Position numbers and translations under genes: made by a program. Below the pieces are notes generated by a model. It was given only the letters and a program-made list of their open reading frames with translations, searched no databases and was not told the DNA's origin. A DNA stretch of 64,000 bases from assembly GCF_014904735.1 (NCBI RefSeq), contig NZ_JACZCR010000028.1, positions 101,535 through 165,534 on the forward strand, written 5' to 3'. Of the stretch, positions 1 to 9,005 are shown in pieces. Numbering within the stretch: the first letter of the stretch is position 1; the number at the start of each line of letters is the position of its first letter. Origin of the DNA: Microbulbifer hainanensis (GTDB taxonomy: Bacteria; Pseudomonadota; Gammaproteobacteria; Pseudomonadales; Cellvibrionaceae).

Positions 1-524
1 TGCTTGTACGGACGGATTCTCCGCTTGAGCAAAAACGCTACTGGCGTTTTTTTCACGCGCCTGTGGCACTCACACAAGAAGTCAATGGATTGCTGTTTGA
101 CAACGGCTACCTGGACAAAAAAATTGACATCAACAATCCCCACTTGCGGGATTTGGTCGCGCATCACATCGGCGGCGTTGTAGGCACCCCTCCCGACAGC
201 TTGAGATACCGGGTAGAAACCGCTATCCGCCGGTTGCTCTCCACCCACCGCAGCACGCTAAAAAATGTTGCCCAGCAGCTGGGCATGACCCCGGACGAAC
301 TTAGCACGGCGCTCCAGCTTGAACCGATCGATTTCGAGACTTTGCGGGACCGTATTCGCCGCGAACGGGCCGACGCTTATCTGTGCGAAGAACAGATCCC
401 GATAGACCAAGTGGCGGCCATGTTGGGATTCGACGGCAAGCACGAGTTGGCTGAGGCCTGCCGACGCTGGTTCGATGTCTCCCCCCTTGAGCGACGCCAT
501 CACTTGCGCAAGCAGGGACCCTAG
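1..524 (+). CDS. AraC-family transcriptional regulator, C-terminal part (5' end outside window)
   Basis: The frame is open to the left edge, so the GTG at 63 is not a real start and the gene begins upstream of the window. The visible part holds the end of an AraC_N/arabinose-binding-like domain, an HTH segment (NVAQQLGMTPDEL) and the second HTH with the family-typical ending CRRWFDVSPLERRH. The C-terminus closely resembles the regulators at 42798 and 44032 (RRERAD-Y, DQVAAMLGF, ACRRWF), so it belongs to the same OruR-like group. Its target cannot be seen. The gene is convergent with the arsenite methyltransferase. Confidence 0.85.
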   Translation, partial: LVRTDSPLEQKRYWRFFHAPVALTQEVNGLLFDNGYLDKKIDINNPHLRDLVAHHIGGVVGTPPDSLRYRVETAIRRLLSTHRSTLKNVAQQLGMTPDELSTALQLEPIDFETLRDRIRRERADAYLCEEQIPIDQVAAMLGFDGKHELAEACRRWFDVSPLERRHHLRKQGP

Positions 525-571
525 GACTGCTGTCCCTTCAGCATCGGTGCCTCTTTTTTTCACAATATATG

Positions 572-1618
572 TCAGCAACAGGGCACATCAGTTCTGTCCG
601 CACCCGTGGCTGCTTGATCAAACGGCAGACCACCACCACAACCTTCAAAAATTCCGAAGTGCCGTGAAAAGTCCCCGATAAATTCAAAGTGATCGGCGAA
701 GCGTGTTTCCGCCAGCATGCGCCAAGTATTGCCGCAGACGGGAAATACACGACCGTGCTCGATGGCATGATGCTTGTCGAGATCGAAACGCTGGGGGCAA
801 TTGTCCACAGAACCCCGGTAAACAACTGCCTGGCCGTAGTCTTCACACGCGGGCTCCAGTTCGTCGAGCTTGAACAGACGATAGGTCGCAGAGAAAAAGC
901 GCAGATTGCCGACCCGCTCGCGCAATGTGTCTTCAGTGATTGCCAGTGGTCGATCCGTTACCAGGCGCGGATCTAGAAAACCGCTGGCCCGCGCCAGATT
1001 TTCAAAATCGTTCCAGTAAAGGGCACCACCGAGGCACTCACCATAGAGCACCGGGTCATTGCGGACGCTATCTGGTACGCGGCGATCAGCGTAGACGTCG
1101 GAAAAATAAAATTCGCCGCCGGGTTTCAGCAAACGGTGCACACCGCGCAATACCGACTCCTTGTCTGGGCTCAGGTTGATGACGCAATTGGAGACAATGA
1201 CATCAAAACTGCCCGGCGACAGATCCAACTCTTCCAGACGCTCGATATAGCCGCGCAGGAATCCCACATTGTCGAAACCGAACTGCTCGGCATGCCATTG
1301 CCGATGGGCTTCAGCCACCGCCAGCTGTTCTTCGGTCATGTCCACACCGACAACCTCGCCGCTCTCGCCGACGAGTTGCGCCAATGCATAGACATCGCGC
1401 CCCGACCCGCACCCCAGATCCAGCACCCGGCAGCCGCGTAGCAGCTCCGGACATACCAGGCCGCAACCGTAGTAGCGGGACAGCACCTCCGGGTGAATCC
1501 GCGCCAGTAGTGGCTTGAGCCATTCCGGGACTTCGCTGATATCACAACAAGCGTCCGTTTTGAGATCAGCACTGCCCTGTAACTGTTTGCCGTAATAATC
1601 CTGCACTACTTCATGCAT
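572..1618 (-). CDS. arsM: Arsenite S-adenosylmethyltransferase (ArsM)
   Basis: A 348-residue SAM-dependent methyltransferase. Motif I (VLDLGCGSGRD) is at residues 65-75 and the acidic ribose-binding Asp is in VVGVDM near 93. Cys145 (SNCVINL) and Cys195 (GECLGG) are 50 residues apart, the spacing of the As(III)-binding pair in characterised ArsM enzymes. A further Cys24-Cys25 pair lies at the N-terminus, also typical of the family, and the protein ends in CC. It should convert arsenite to methylated arsenicals in the cytoplasm. No arsR, arsC or arsB lies nearby, so it is a stand-alone detoxification gene. It is divergent from the MgtC-like gene across about 150 bp. Confidence 0.9.
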   Translation of the reverse strand: MHEVVQDYYGKQLQGSADLKTDACCDISEVPEWLKPLLARIHPEVLSRYYGCGLVCPELLRGCRVLDLGCGSGRDVYALAQLVGESGEVVGVDMTEEQLAVAEAHRQWHAEQFGFDNVGFLRGYIERLEELDLSPGSFDVIVSNCVINLSPDKESVLRGVHRLLKPGGEFYFSDVYADRRVPDSVRNDPVLYGECLGGALYWNDFENLARASGFLDPRLVTDRPLAITEDTLRERVGNLRFFSATYRLFKLDELEPACEDYGQAVVYRGSVDNCPQRFDLDKHHAIEHGRVFPVCGNTWRMLAETRFADHFEFIGDFSRHFGIFEGCGGGLPFDQAATGADRTDVPCC

Positions 1619-1771
1619 CGCTCTCTTCCTGTTCTATCACCGACGGACTGCACTGCGCTGGCAGGCTATTCCGCCACCGCCACCGCCACGTTATTGAAAA
1701 TTCGACCAACCGCGCCAGTTAACTAAACTTAGGCCCAGTGTCCAGCCAGGTGTGCCGCAAATCAACCAATA

Positions 1772-3082
1772 ATGATGCCGACCGACCCGAGCCAGCAGGT
1801 AACCGGTGGTACTCTACCGGGCCAGCTTCATGCGTTTTTTGATTTCGAGAGCCTGATCGCTTTCGGCATCGCCCTTGGCCTCGGGCTGCTGATCGGCCTG
1901 CAGAGGGAGCGCACCGCGGACCGCCTCGGCGGCATTCGCACTTACCCGTTAATTGCGATTTTCGGTGCTCTGGCCGCCAGGCTCAGTGAGCTGCACGACA
2001 TTCCCTGGCTGGTGCCGGCCGGACTGCTGTGCATGACCATACTGGTCCTGCTGGGCAATGTGGAGCGGATGCGCGGTGAACAGGAGAGCACCGGCATCAC
2101 CACAGAGGTGTCGGCGCTGCTGATGTACCTGCTGGGCGCCTTCCTGGTGCTCGGGGAGATGATGGTGGCCGTCGCCCTGGGCGCCACCATCGCGGTGCTA
2201 TTGCACCTGAAACCCACCTTGCACAAATTCGCCAAGCGACTGCCGGAACAAGACCTGCACGCCATCATACAGTTCGCGCTGATCTCGCTGATCATTCTGC
2301 CGGTGCTGCCGAACCGCACCTTCGGCCCCTACGACGTCCTCAACCCGTTCAAGATCTGGCTCTTGGTGGTGCTGATCGTCGGCATCGGTCTCGGCGGTTA
2401 CGGGGTCTACAAGCTGGTCGGTACCCGTGCCGGCACCCTGCTCAGCGGCTTGATCGGCGGCTTGATCTCCTCGACCGCGACCACCGTCAGCTACGCCCGT
2501 CGCGCCAAGATCAATCGCGGTATCTCCGAATTAGCCGCACTGGTGATTCTGATCGCGTCCACCACTCTATTTGTCCGCATGTTCGTCGAGATTTCCGTTG
2601 TGGCGCCGAGGATACTCTCTAAAGTGGCCGCGCCTCTGGCATTGCTACTGATCATCCATCTGGTCATCTGCACGCTGGCCTACCGTTCTGTAGGGCAGCA
2701 TGAGAAATCCATGCCGGAGCAGAGTAACCCGGCGGAGCTCACGCCCGCGCTAATCTTCGGTGCGCTCTATGCGTTAATCACTATTGCGATCGCCGCCGCC
2801 AAGGAATATTTCGGCAGTCGCGGTATTTATGTCGTGGCCCTGATCTCCGGGTTTACCGATGTAGACGCGATCACTTTGTCCACCGCTAATCTGGCCGGCG
2901 CCGGCACCATTGAGGTCTCCACCGCGTGGCGGGCGATGGTGATCGCAACCCTTGCCAATATGATCTTCAAGACCGGGGCCGCCAGTATCCTTGGCGGCGT
3001 CGAGCTGATGCGACGACTATTGCTTCTGTTTGCCCTGCCCTTCGCCGCCGGCCTTGTGGTATTGGCGCTCTGGCCGAATTGA
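1772..3082 (+). CDS. MgtC/SapB family membrane protein with DUF4010 domain
   Basis: A 436-residue polytopic inner-membrane protein. The N-terminal third has the MgtC/SapB signature ([14 protein letters not shown] followed by [13 protein letters not shown]). The C-terminal two thirds form the DUF4010 domain, rich in hydrophobic helices and containing [18 protein letters not shown] and [14 protein letters not shown]. The family is associated with Mg2+ homeostasis or metal/ion transport, but the transported species is not known. The start is ATG 1772 (a second ATG follows at 1775); no strong ribosome-binding site is visible. The ABC operon begins about 90 bp downstream on the same strand. Confidence 0.88.
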   Translation: MMPTDPSQQVTGGTLPGQLHAFFDFESLIAFGIALGLGLLIGLQRERTADRLGGIRTYPLIAIFGALAARLSELHDIPWLVPAGLLCMTILVLLGNVERMRGEQESTGITTEVSALLMYLLGAFLVLGEMMVAVALGATIAVLLHLKPTLHKFAKRLPEQDLHAIIQFALISLIILPVLPNRTFGPYDVLNPFKIWLLVVLIVGIGLGGYGVYKLVGTRAGTLLSGLIGGLISSTATTVSYARRAKINRGISELAALVILIASTTLFVRMFVEISVVAPRILSKVAAPLALLLIIHLVICTLAYRSVGQHEKSMPEQSNPAELTPALIFGALYALITIAIAAAKEYFGSRGIYVVALISGFTDVDAITLSTANLAGAGTIEVSTAWRAMVIATLANMIFKTGAASILGGVELMRRLLLLFALPFAAGLVVLALWPN

Positions 3083-3170
3083 TCGTGTCCGCCGGCTCTC
3101 GTCTGTCACGAGTTACTTTAATTCTGGAGGAAAAGCGTCGCACATCATGGCCCGCACCAGGAGCAGCAGT

Positions 3171-3887
3171 GTGAACACGGTCGATAACGCCGCCTTTCGC
3201 GCCGAGGGACTCACCAAGGTCTACGGCGTGGGCGAGTCCAAGGTGTACGCGCTGCGTGGCGTGGACCTGCAGGTACCGCGAGGCGAAATGGTGGTGTTGC
3301 TCGGTCCATCGGGCAGTGGCAAATCCACCCTGCTCAATATTCTCGGCGGCCTCGATTCGCCCACTGAGGGCAAGGTCTTTTTCGGCACCCGTGAACTGAC
3401 GGCTTTTGACGACCGCCATCTCACCCTGTTCCGCCGCGAGTCAGTGGGCTTCGTTTTCCAGTTCTACAACCTGATTCCCAGCCTGACCGCACGGGAAAAC
3501 GTGGCGCTGGTTACCGAGATCGCCCGGGATCCGATGGCGCCTGAGGAGGCCTTGGCGCTGGTGGGACTGGAGCCGCGCATGGACCACTTTCCCGCTCAGC
3601 TCTCCGGCGGTGAACAGCAACGCGTGGCGATTGCGCGGGCGATCGCCAAGAAACCGCAAGTGCTCTTCTGCGATGAGCCCACCGGCGCACTGGACAGCCA
3701 GACCGGGATCGTGGTGCTGCAGGCCATCGCGCGGGTAAACCACGAACTGAATACCACCACCATGGTTATCACCCACAATGCCGGTATCGCCGCCATGGCC
3801 GACCGGGTACTGCAGATGGCCGATGGCGAAATCCAGGACATACGCATCAACGCCGAGCCCTGCGACCCGGCCGCCTTGAGTTGGTAG
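3171..3887 (+). CDS. ABC transporter ATP-binding protein (MacB/LolD-like)
   Basis: ATPase subunit with Walker [10 protein letters not shown], signature [14 protein letters not shown], Walker [13 protein letters not shown] and the switch His in VITHNAG, which places it in the MacB/LolD/FtsE class that pairs with FtsX-type permeases. I chose GTG 3171 because AGGAG lies 7 nt upstream. An in-frame ATG at 3147 is possible, but its GGAGG is 16 nt away. It is the first gene of a three-gene operon: the permease starts 10 bp downstream and a HlyD-type adaptor follows. This is the layout of an efflux or lipid-export pump of the inner membrane. Confidence 0.92.
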   Translation: MNTVDNAAFRAEGLTKVYGVGESKVYALRGVDLQVPRGEMVVLLGPSGSGKSTLLNILGGLDSPTEGKVFFGTRELTAFDDRHLTLFRRESVGFVFQFYNLIPSLTARENVALVTEIARDPMAPEEALALVGLEPRMDHFPAQLSGGEQQRVAIARAIAKKPQVLFCDEPTGALDSQTGIVVLQAIARVNHELNTTTMVITHNAGIAAMADRVLQMADGEIQDIRINAEPCDPAALSW

Positions 3888-3897
3888 GAACCAGCCC

Positions 3898-6276
3898 ATG
3901 CTAATCGAACTGTGCAAACCACTGGATCGCAAATTGTTGCGCGACCTGTGGGCGATCAAGGGACAGGCACTGGCCATTGCCCTGGTCATTGGCTGCGGTA
4001 TAGGTATGTATATCATGTCGCGCGGCATGCTGGAGTCCCTGCAGGAAACCCGCAACGCCTATTACGAGCGCTATCGCTTCGCCGACCTGTGGGCGCCAGT
4101 CAAGCGCGCCCCGGATGCCCTCCTCGAACAGATTGCCACGCTGCCCGGCGTGCGCCGGGCTGAAACCCGCATCCGCGCCGGAGTGATTCTGGACGTCGAA
4201 GGTGCCAGCGCACCGATAACGGGCGAAATACAATCCCTGCCGGAAAAGCCCACTCCACATATCAACGATATTGTGTTGCGCCGGGGCCGCTACTTTGACC
4301 CGCAGCACGAAGAGGAAGTGCTGGCCCTGCAATCTTTCGTCGAAGCCCACGGTCTCGGCCCCGGCGATCACCTGTACGCCATTCTGAACGGCACCAAGAA
4401 AAAACTCACCATCACCGGCGTGGTGTTGTCACCGGAATATGTCTACGCCATTTCGCCCGGTGAAATCGTGCCGGACAAAAAACGATTCGGGGTCTTGTGG
4501 ATGAACCGCGAGGCGCTGGCCAATGCCTTTGACCTGGACGGGGCCTTTAACGAAGCCGCGCTGCTTCTCTCTCCGGGCGCCAGCGAAGATGCGGTGATCG
4601 AGCGTCTCGATACCCTGCTCAAGCGCTTTGGCGCCACCGGTGCCTACGGCCGCAAGCAGCAGATATCCGACCAGTTCCTCACTAACGAGATCAACCAGCT
4701 CAACACGATGGGCCGCGTGCTGCCGCCGGTATTCCTGCTGGTAGCGGCGTTCCTGCTGAACGTGGTGATCAACCGCCTGATCGACACCGAGCGCGAGCAG
4801 ATCGGGCTGCTCAAGGCATTCGGCTACAGCGGCGTCAGCGTAGCCCTGCACTACCTCAAAATGATTGGCGTCGTCACCCTGCTCGGCATTGCCATCGGCA
4901 TGGTCCTGGGGCTGTGGCTGGGCCACGGCCTGGCGGCTATGTACCAGGACTATTTCAAGTTTCCCTTCCTGCTGTTTAGCGCTCCCGCCGATGTCTACCT
5001 GATCGCTATCGGTGCCAGCCTCGCGGTTGCGGGCACCGGCACCGTTTCCGCGGTACTGCGGGCCACACGTCTGGAACCCGCTGTGGCGATGGTGCCCCCG
5101 CCACCACCGGACTACAGCCGGTCGGCAGCCGGCCTTGAGCGCCTGGCACGCTGGCTCGACCAGCCCACCCGCATGATCCTGCGCCACCTGTACCGCTGGC
5201 CCAAGCGCGCGGGACTGACAGTGCTCGGTATCGGCATGTCCATGGGCCTGTTGATCGGCTCGAGTTTTTCGCTGGATGCCATGCTGTATATGGTCGATAT
5301 CAGCTTCAATGTGATCGACCGCCAGGATGTCACAGTCAATTTCGTCGAACCGCGCAACCTGCGCGCCGTACAGGACTTGCTGCACGCACCGGGCGTGATG
5401 GCCGCCGAACCCTTTCGCGCTGTCCCTGTCGTATTGCGCAACGGCCAGTTCAAGCGCCGCGAGGCCATTGTCGGCCTATCCGACAACGCAGAGCTGAGCC
5501 GCGTGGTGGACACGGCCTTGCGCCCGGTGCCCCTGCCCCCGGACGGCCTGTTGCTGTCGGACAAACTGGCAGAGCTGTTACACGTCGAGGCCGGTGATCT
5601 GCTGCGGGTAGAAATCCGCACCGGGCGGCGGCCGGAAGTAGATATCCCAGTGCGCGGTATCGTCAAAACCTACATGGGCACGGCGGCCTACATGAATCTG
5701 GACAGCCTCAATAGCCTGCTCAAGGAGGATATCGCCATCACCGGAGGCTACCTGCTGGTGGACTCCCAGCACACCGACGCGCTCTACCGCGCACTGAAAA
5801 ACACACCTGTAGTCTCCGGTGTCAGCCTGCAGGAACAGGCACAAAACGCTTTTTACGATACCTTGCAGGAAAGCCTCGGTACCTTTGTGTTCTTCAACAC
5901 CCTGTTCGCCGGATTGATTGCCGTGGGCGTGGTCTACAACAATGCGCGCATTTCTCTGTCAGAACGCGGTCGCGAGCTGGCGAGCCTGCGGGTGCTGGGC
6001 CTGACCCGCGGTGAAGTGTCCTACATTCTCCTGGGAGAACTGGCGCTGCTGACCCTGCTGGCCCTGCCGCTAGGGGCCTTTCTCGGTTACGCACTGGCGC
6101 GCGGACTCGTGTATTCGTTTAACACCGAGCTGTTTCGCATTCCGCTGATCATTAGCCCCGCCACCTACGGCTATGCCGTGCTGGTAGTGGTACTGGCAGC
6201 CATCGGTTCCGGCCTGTTGGTGCGCCGGCGGATCGATCGCCTCGATCTGATCAGCGTCCTGAAGACCCGGGAGTGA
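3898..6276 (+). CDS. ABC transporter permease with two FtsX domains
   Basis: A 792-residue permease. One N-terminal helix precedes a large periplasmic MacB-type domain (about residues 40-260), followed by a first FtsX-like block of three helices (about 270-390). The arrangement then repeats: helix near 440, second periplasmic domain, and a C-terminal FtsX block ending near residue 780 (RELASLRVLGLTRGEVSY). The linker between the halves is proline-rich (VPPPPPDY). It is translationally close to the ATPase upstream and to the HlyD adaptor, which starts 1 bp after its stop. Together they form a tripartite-type exporter; no outer-membrane factor gene is nearby. The substrate is unknown. Confidence 0.9.
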   Translation: MLIELCKPLDRKLLRDLWAIKGQALAIALVIGCGIGMYIMSRGMLESLQETRNAYYERYRFADLWAPVKRAPDALLEQIATLPGVRRAETRIRAGVILDVEGASAPITGEIQSLPEKPTPHINDIVLRRGRYFDPQHEEEVLALQSFVEAHGLGPGDHLYAILNGTKKKLTITGVVLSPEYVYAISPGEIVPDKKRFGVLWMNREALANAFDLDGAFNEAALLLSPGASEDAVIERLDTLLKRFGATGAYGRKQQISDQFLTNEINQLNTMGRVLPPVFLLVAAFLLNVVINRLIDTEREQIGLLKAFGYSGVSVALHYLKMIGVVTLLGIAIGMVLGLWLGHGLAAMYQDYFKFPFLLFSAPADVYLIAIGASLAVAGTGTVSAVLRATRLEPAVAMVPPPPPDYSRSAAGLERLARWLDQPTRMILRHLYRWPKRAGLTVLGIGMSMGLLIGSSFSLDAMLYMVDISFNVIDRQDVTVNFVEPRNLRAVQDLLHAPGVMAAEPFRAVPVVLRNGQFKRREAIVGLSDNAELSRVVDTALRPVPLPPDGLLLSDKLAELLHVEAGDLLRVEIRTGRRPEVDIPVRGIVKTYMGTAAYMNLDSLNSLLKEDIAITGGYLLVDSQHTDALYRALKNTPVVSGVSLQEQAQNAFYDTLQESLGTFVFFNTLFAGLIAVGVVYNNARISLSERGRELASLRVLGLTRGEVSYILLGELALLTLLALPLGAFLGYALARGLVYSFNTELFRIPLIISPATYGYAVLVVVLAAIGSGLLVRRRIDRLDLISVLKTRE

Positions 6277-6277
6277 T

Positions 6278-7489
6278 ATGGGCGGCAAACTGGTCAAGCG
6301 ACTTATCGGCATCGGGCTGTTCGCCGGACTGCTGCTGTTTTTCGCCTATTCCTTCATGCCCAAACCTGTCCCGGTGGACATGGCACCTGTGACCCGCGGC
6401 CCCATGACGGTGTCGGTGAGCGACGAGGGCTATACCCGCGTGCACGATGTCTACATCGTGTCGGCACCGGTAACCGGCTATCTGTTGCGCATCGAGCGCG
6501 ACGTGGGCGACCGGGTCGATGCACACAAGACCCCACTGGCCCAGCTTTTGCCCACGCACCCGCAGTTTCTCGACGAACGCGCACGCGCTCAGGCGGAGGC
6601 CGAAATCGCCAGTGCCGAAGCCGGGCTCAATCTCGCCCGCGCCGAGCGTCGAGATGCAGAGGCGCAGCTGAAATTCGCCCGCGCCGACGTTGCCCGGGGG
6701 CGCAAACTTGTCCCCAAAGGCTATATCTCCCAGGTGGAACTGGAGCGCCTGGAACTGGCGCTGGACAGCGCCGAAGCGGCACTCGACACCGCAAAGGCGG
6801 CAGAACGCGTTCGCCGTGGCGAACTGGACAACGCCCGCGCCCAGCTGATAACACCGGACGCTGAACATCCGGAAATCAGCGACAACAAAATCATCCAGAT
6901 TACCGCCCCGGTCAGTGGCGAGGTGCTACAGCGCCGCGAGGAGAGTGAGAAGGTCGTCACGGCCGGTACACCACTGCTGGAAATCGGCAATCCGGCGCTA
7001 CTGGAAGTCGTGGTGGACCTGCTTTCGCGCGATGCGGTGCAGGTGAAACCCGGCGCTCCGGTCCTGATGACCAGTTGGGGCGGTGACTATCCATTGAACG
7101 GTCGCGTGCGCCTGATCGAACCCTTTGGATTTACCAAGTTCTCGGCACTCGGAATCGAAGAGCAGCGAGTCAACGTCATCATCGATTTCACCGATCCCCG
7201 CAGCGAATGGTCACGGCTGGGCCACGGCTATCGGGTCGATGCCGAGATCGAGACCTGGAGCGGCAAAGATATACTGCAGGTACCCGCCGGCGCGCTGCTG
7301 CGCCACGCGGGTCAGTGGGCCGTGTTCAAAGTGGTCAACGGACGCGCGGTAATGACGCCGATTACCATCGGGCACAACAATGGCCAAACGGCGGAAGTAC
7401 TGAAAGGGCTCAGCGAAGACGAAACCCTGGTACTACATCCCAGTGAACGCATTGAGGACGGCATCAGCCTGACACGCAGAGACCGCTGA
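6278..7489 (+). CDS. HlyD/RND-type periplasmic adaptor (membrane fusion) subunit
   Basis: A 403-residue adaptor. One N-terminal anchor helix (residues 8-25) is followed by a half lipoyl/barrel-sandwich strand (VTGYLLRIERDVGDRVD), a long alpha-helical hairpin of about 100 residues rich in Ala/Glu/Arg (AQAEAEIASAEAGLNLARAE and onward), the second lipoyl half (APVSGEVLQRREESEKVV) and beta-barrel and membrane-proximal domains. It starts 1 bp after the permease stop codon, so the three genes are surely co-transcribed. It should couple the ABC pump to an outer-membrane channel encoded elsewhere. Confidence 0.9.
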   Translation: MGGKLVKRLIGIGLFAGLLLFFAYSFMPKPVPVDMAPVTRGPMTVSVSDEGYTRVHDVYIVSAPVTGYLLRIERDVGDRVDAHKTPLAQLLPTHPQFLDERARAQAEAEIASAEAGLNLARAERRDAEAQLKFARADVARGRKLVPKGYISQVELERLELALDSAEAALDTAKAAERVRRGELDNARAQLITPDAEHPEISDNKIIQITAPVSGEVLQRREESEKVVTAGTPLLEIGNPALLEVVVDLLSRDAVQVKPGAPVLMTSWGGDYPLNGRVRLIEPFGFTKFSALGIEEQRVNVIIDFTDPRSEWSRLGHGYRVDAEIETWSGKDILQVPAGALLRHAGQWAVFKVVNGRAVMTPITIGHNNGQTAEVLKGLSEDETLVLHPSERIEDGISLTRRDR

Positions 7490-7584
7490 CGCCGCTCGCG
7501 AACAACATCGGCCGAACAGGAGCCGTGGAACAGCCGCCTTCGGCATCAGTGCAAAGGAACGGGACAGCAGCAAACCAATACAAC

Positions 7585-7785
7585 TCAGTTTTTATCCCGA
7601 TAACCGAGTACCCGCGCCGGCAGGAACAACAGTGCGCGCAAAAACGCAAACAGCGCATCGAAGGTAATGCCAAGCAAGCGAAACGGCAGCGACAGCAGCC
7701 AAACGAACGGCCACAGAATCAAGGCGAGCAGTGCCAGCGGCCAGCACATGACAAATAGAAGCAGCCAAATAAAAAAAGTGGCCAT
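7585..7785 (-). CDS. Small hydrophobic membrane protein, 66 aa
   Basis: Not recognised beyond being a small inner-membrane protein. It has two hydrophobic segments (residues 3-30 and 35-56) separated by a short polar turn, and a basic tail (ARVLGYRDKN) predicted cytoplasmic by the positive-inside rule. AAGGA lies about 11 nt before the ATG, which supports real translation. It lies 52 bp downstream of the secreted NTF2-like gene on the same strand and may share its transcript. Function unknown. Confidence 0.6.
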   Translation of the reverse strand: MATFFIWLLLFVMCWPLALLALILWPFVWLLSLPFRLLGITFDALFAFLRALLFLPARVLGYRDKN

Positions 7786-7837
7786 CGCTTGCTTTCCTTT
7801 TAACTTATTTTATGTAACTACTCAGCCCCGGCAGTAT

Positions 7838-8308
7838 CTACAGCGATTTCGCATAAATCCTGATTACCGAAACTTTATCATTCTCGACTTCCAGCACCTC
7901 CACGACCTCTGAAGCAAATGCCACCTGCTTCTTGAGCTGCTTGTGAAAGCCCTCAAAGCTCTGCTTGAACTTGAGCACAATCACATCCTTTCCGGTAGTG
8001 ATGCTTTCCAGCTTGGCTTTATATGAGGAACTTCCGCCCCGGTAATAGTTCATCCCCTTACGCATCTTGGCCTTATTTCCCGGCTTCCGGGTATCGTCCA
8101 TGTCATTGGGGAAATGCTGGCTGCCTACGTCATCAGTAAGGAAAGAAAGATAATTTTCGATATCCTGTTCCGTGGCGTCCGGACGTTGTGTTTGCGTATA
8201 GGCCTTGAAATACTCCTCGCCGAACTTAGTTAAGTCTTGCTCATTCGCAAACGAATGCGCGGACACGCTGAAAATCAGTGCAGATAACAGGGCGATACAG
8301 GTTTTCAT
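7838..8308 (-). CDS. Secreted NTF2/SnoaL-like hypothetical protein
   Basis: A 156-residue protein with a clear signal peptide (MKTCIALLSALIFSVSAHSFA, cleavage before NEQD) and a strong ribosome-binding site (AGGAG) before the ATG. The mature part has a helix-rich start (FGEEYFKAYTQ), a DDVGSQHFPND segment and a run of beta strands ending in a SnoaL-like edge strand (VSVIRIYAKSL). That is the NTF2-like fold seen in many small periplasmic proteins with no assigned reaction. The fold is inferred from strand pattern and length only. Confidence 0.65.
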   Translation of the reverse strand: MKTCIALLSALIFSVSAHSFANEQDLTKFGEEYFKAYTQTQRPDATEQDIENYLSFLTDDVGSQHFPNDMDDTRKPGNKAKMRKGMNYYRGGSSSYKAKLESITTGKDVIVLKFKQSFEGFHKQLKKQVAFASEVVEVLEVENDKVSVIRIYAKSL

Positions 8309-9005
8309 GGGAGCTCCTTTGCGGCATTTATTATTGGTATTACCGCGTCATATTTAACTGGAATAGCAATCAAGTCTCAAATACGGGCCATTACAGCCCG
8401 CTCAATTTCACACTATTCGAATTGGATTGGTCTCATGAATTGTCTTGGAGGGGTGCATCGTGTCCTTCATTCAGAGCAATGAAAGCACCCCAAGCCGGCC
8501 CTGTAACAGTCCACTGCTCTCGACAAGCTGCTGTTGGGAGCTACAAACCGATTGCCATCGCCACAGGGCATTCGGTTGGATGAATGATTTTCGCGACAAG
8601 AAGAAGGCGGAAAATTTCAGACAAAATATCCACAAAAATGCATAATGACACCATTATCCACCACCAATATCCGAAAAATAAGGCACAAATGCCACTTTAT
8701 ACGGGGAACTTTTACAGCCTGCCCGGATTGACGAAACACGGTACCTGCAGCGCTTTAGGGCACTCTCCACGACGCTTGAATCCACAGAACAATTCGCTAG
8801 TATGCTAGGCGGACAAATAAATCCTGCCTTACTGTGCAGGCGTAAAGAACTGTAAAGACTCTGTAGTTGATCGCGACGCCCCGCATTTTCCGCCGGGGAC
8901 TGGCAACACGCCGAATATCTTCCGCAAGTAAGCGACTCTCGATATTCGTCATTCATCCTGCCTGTTCGCCCTATACAGAGTCATTGCGAACCACTCGGAG
9001 AAATT
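8309..9005. other. Intergenic region upstream of the M3 peptidase gene
   Basis: About 700 bp without a convincing gene. Open frames here are short, lack ribosome-binding sites and resemble no family I know. The half nearer the peptidase gene is AT-richer and probably carries its promoter, but I cannot assign -35/-10 boxes confidently. No repeat, tRNA or strong hairpin was seen. Confidence 0.5.

Noticed and set aside
4429..5385. 318-codon minus-strand frame inside the ABC permease gene
   Set aside because: Antisense shadow rich in Gln, His and Asp with no recognisable domain.
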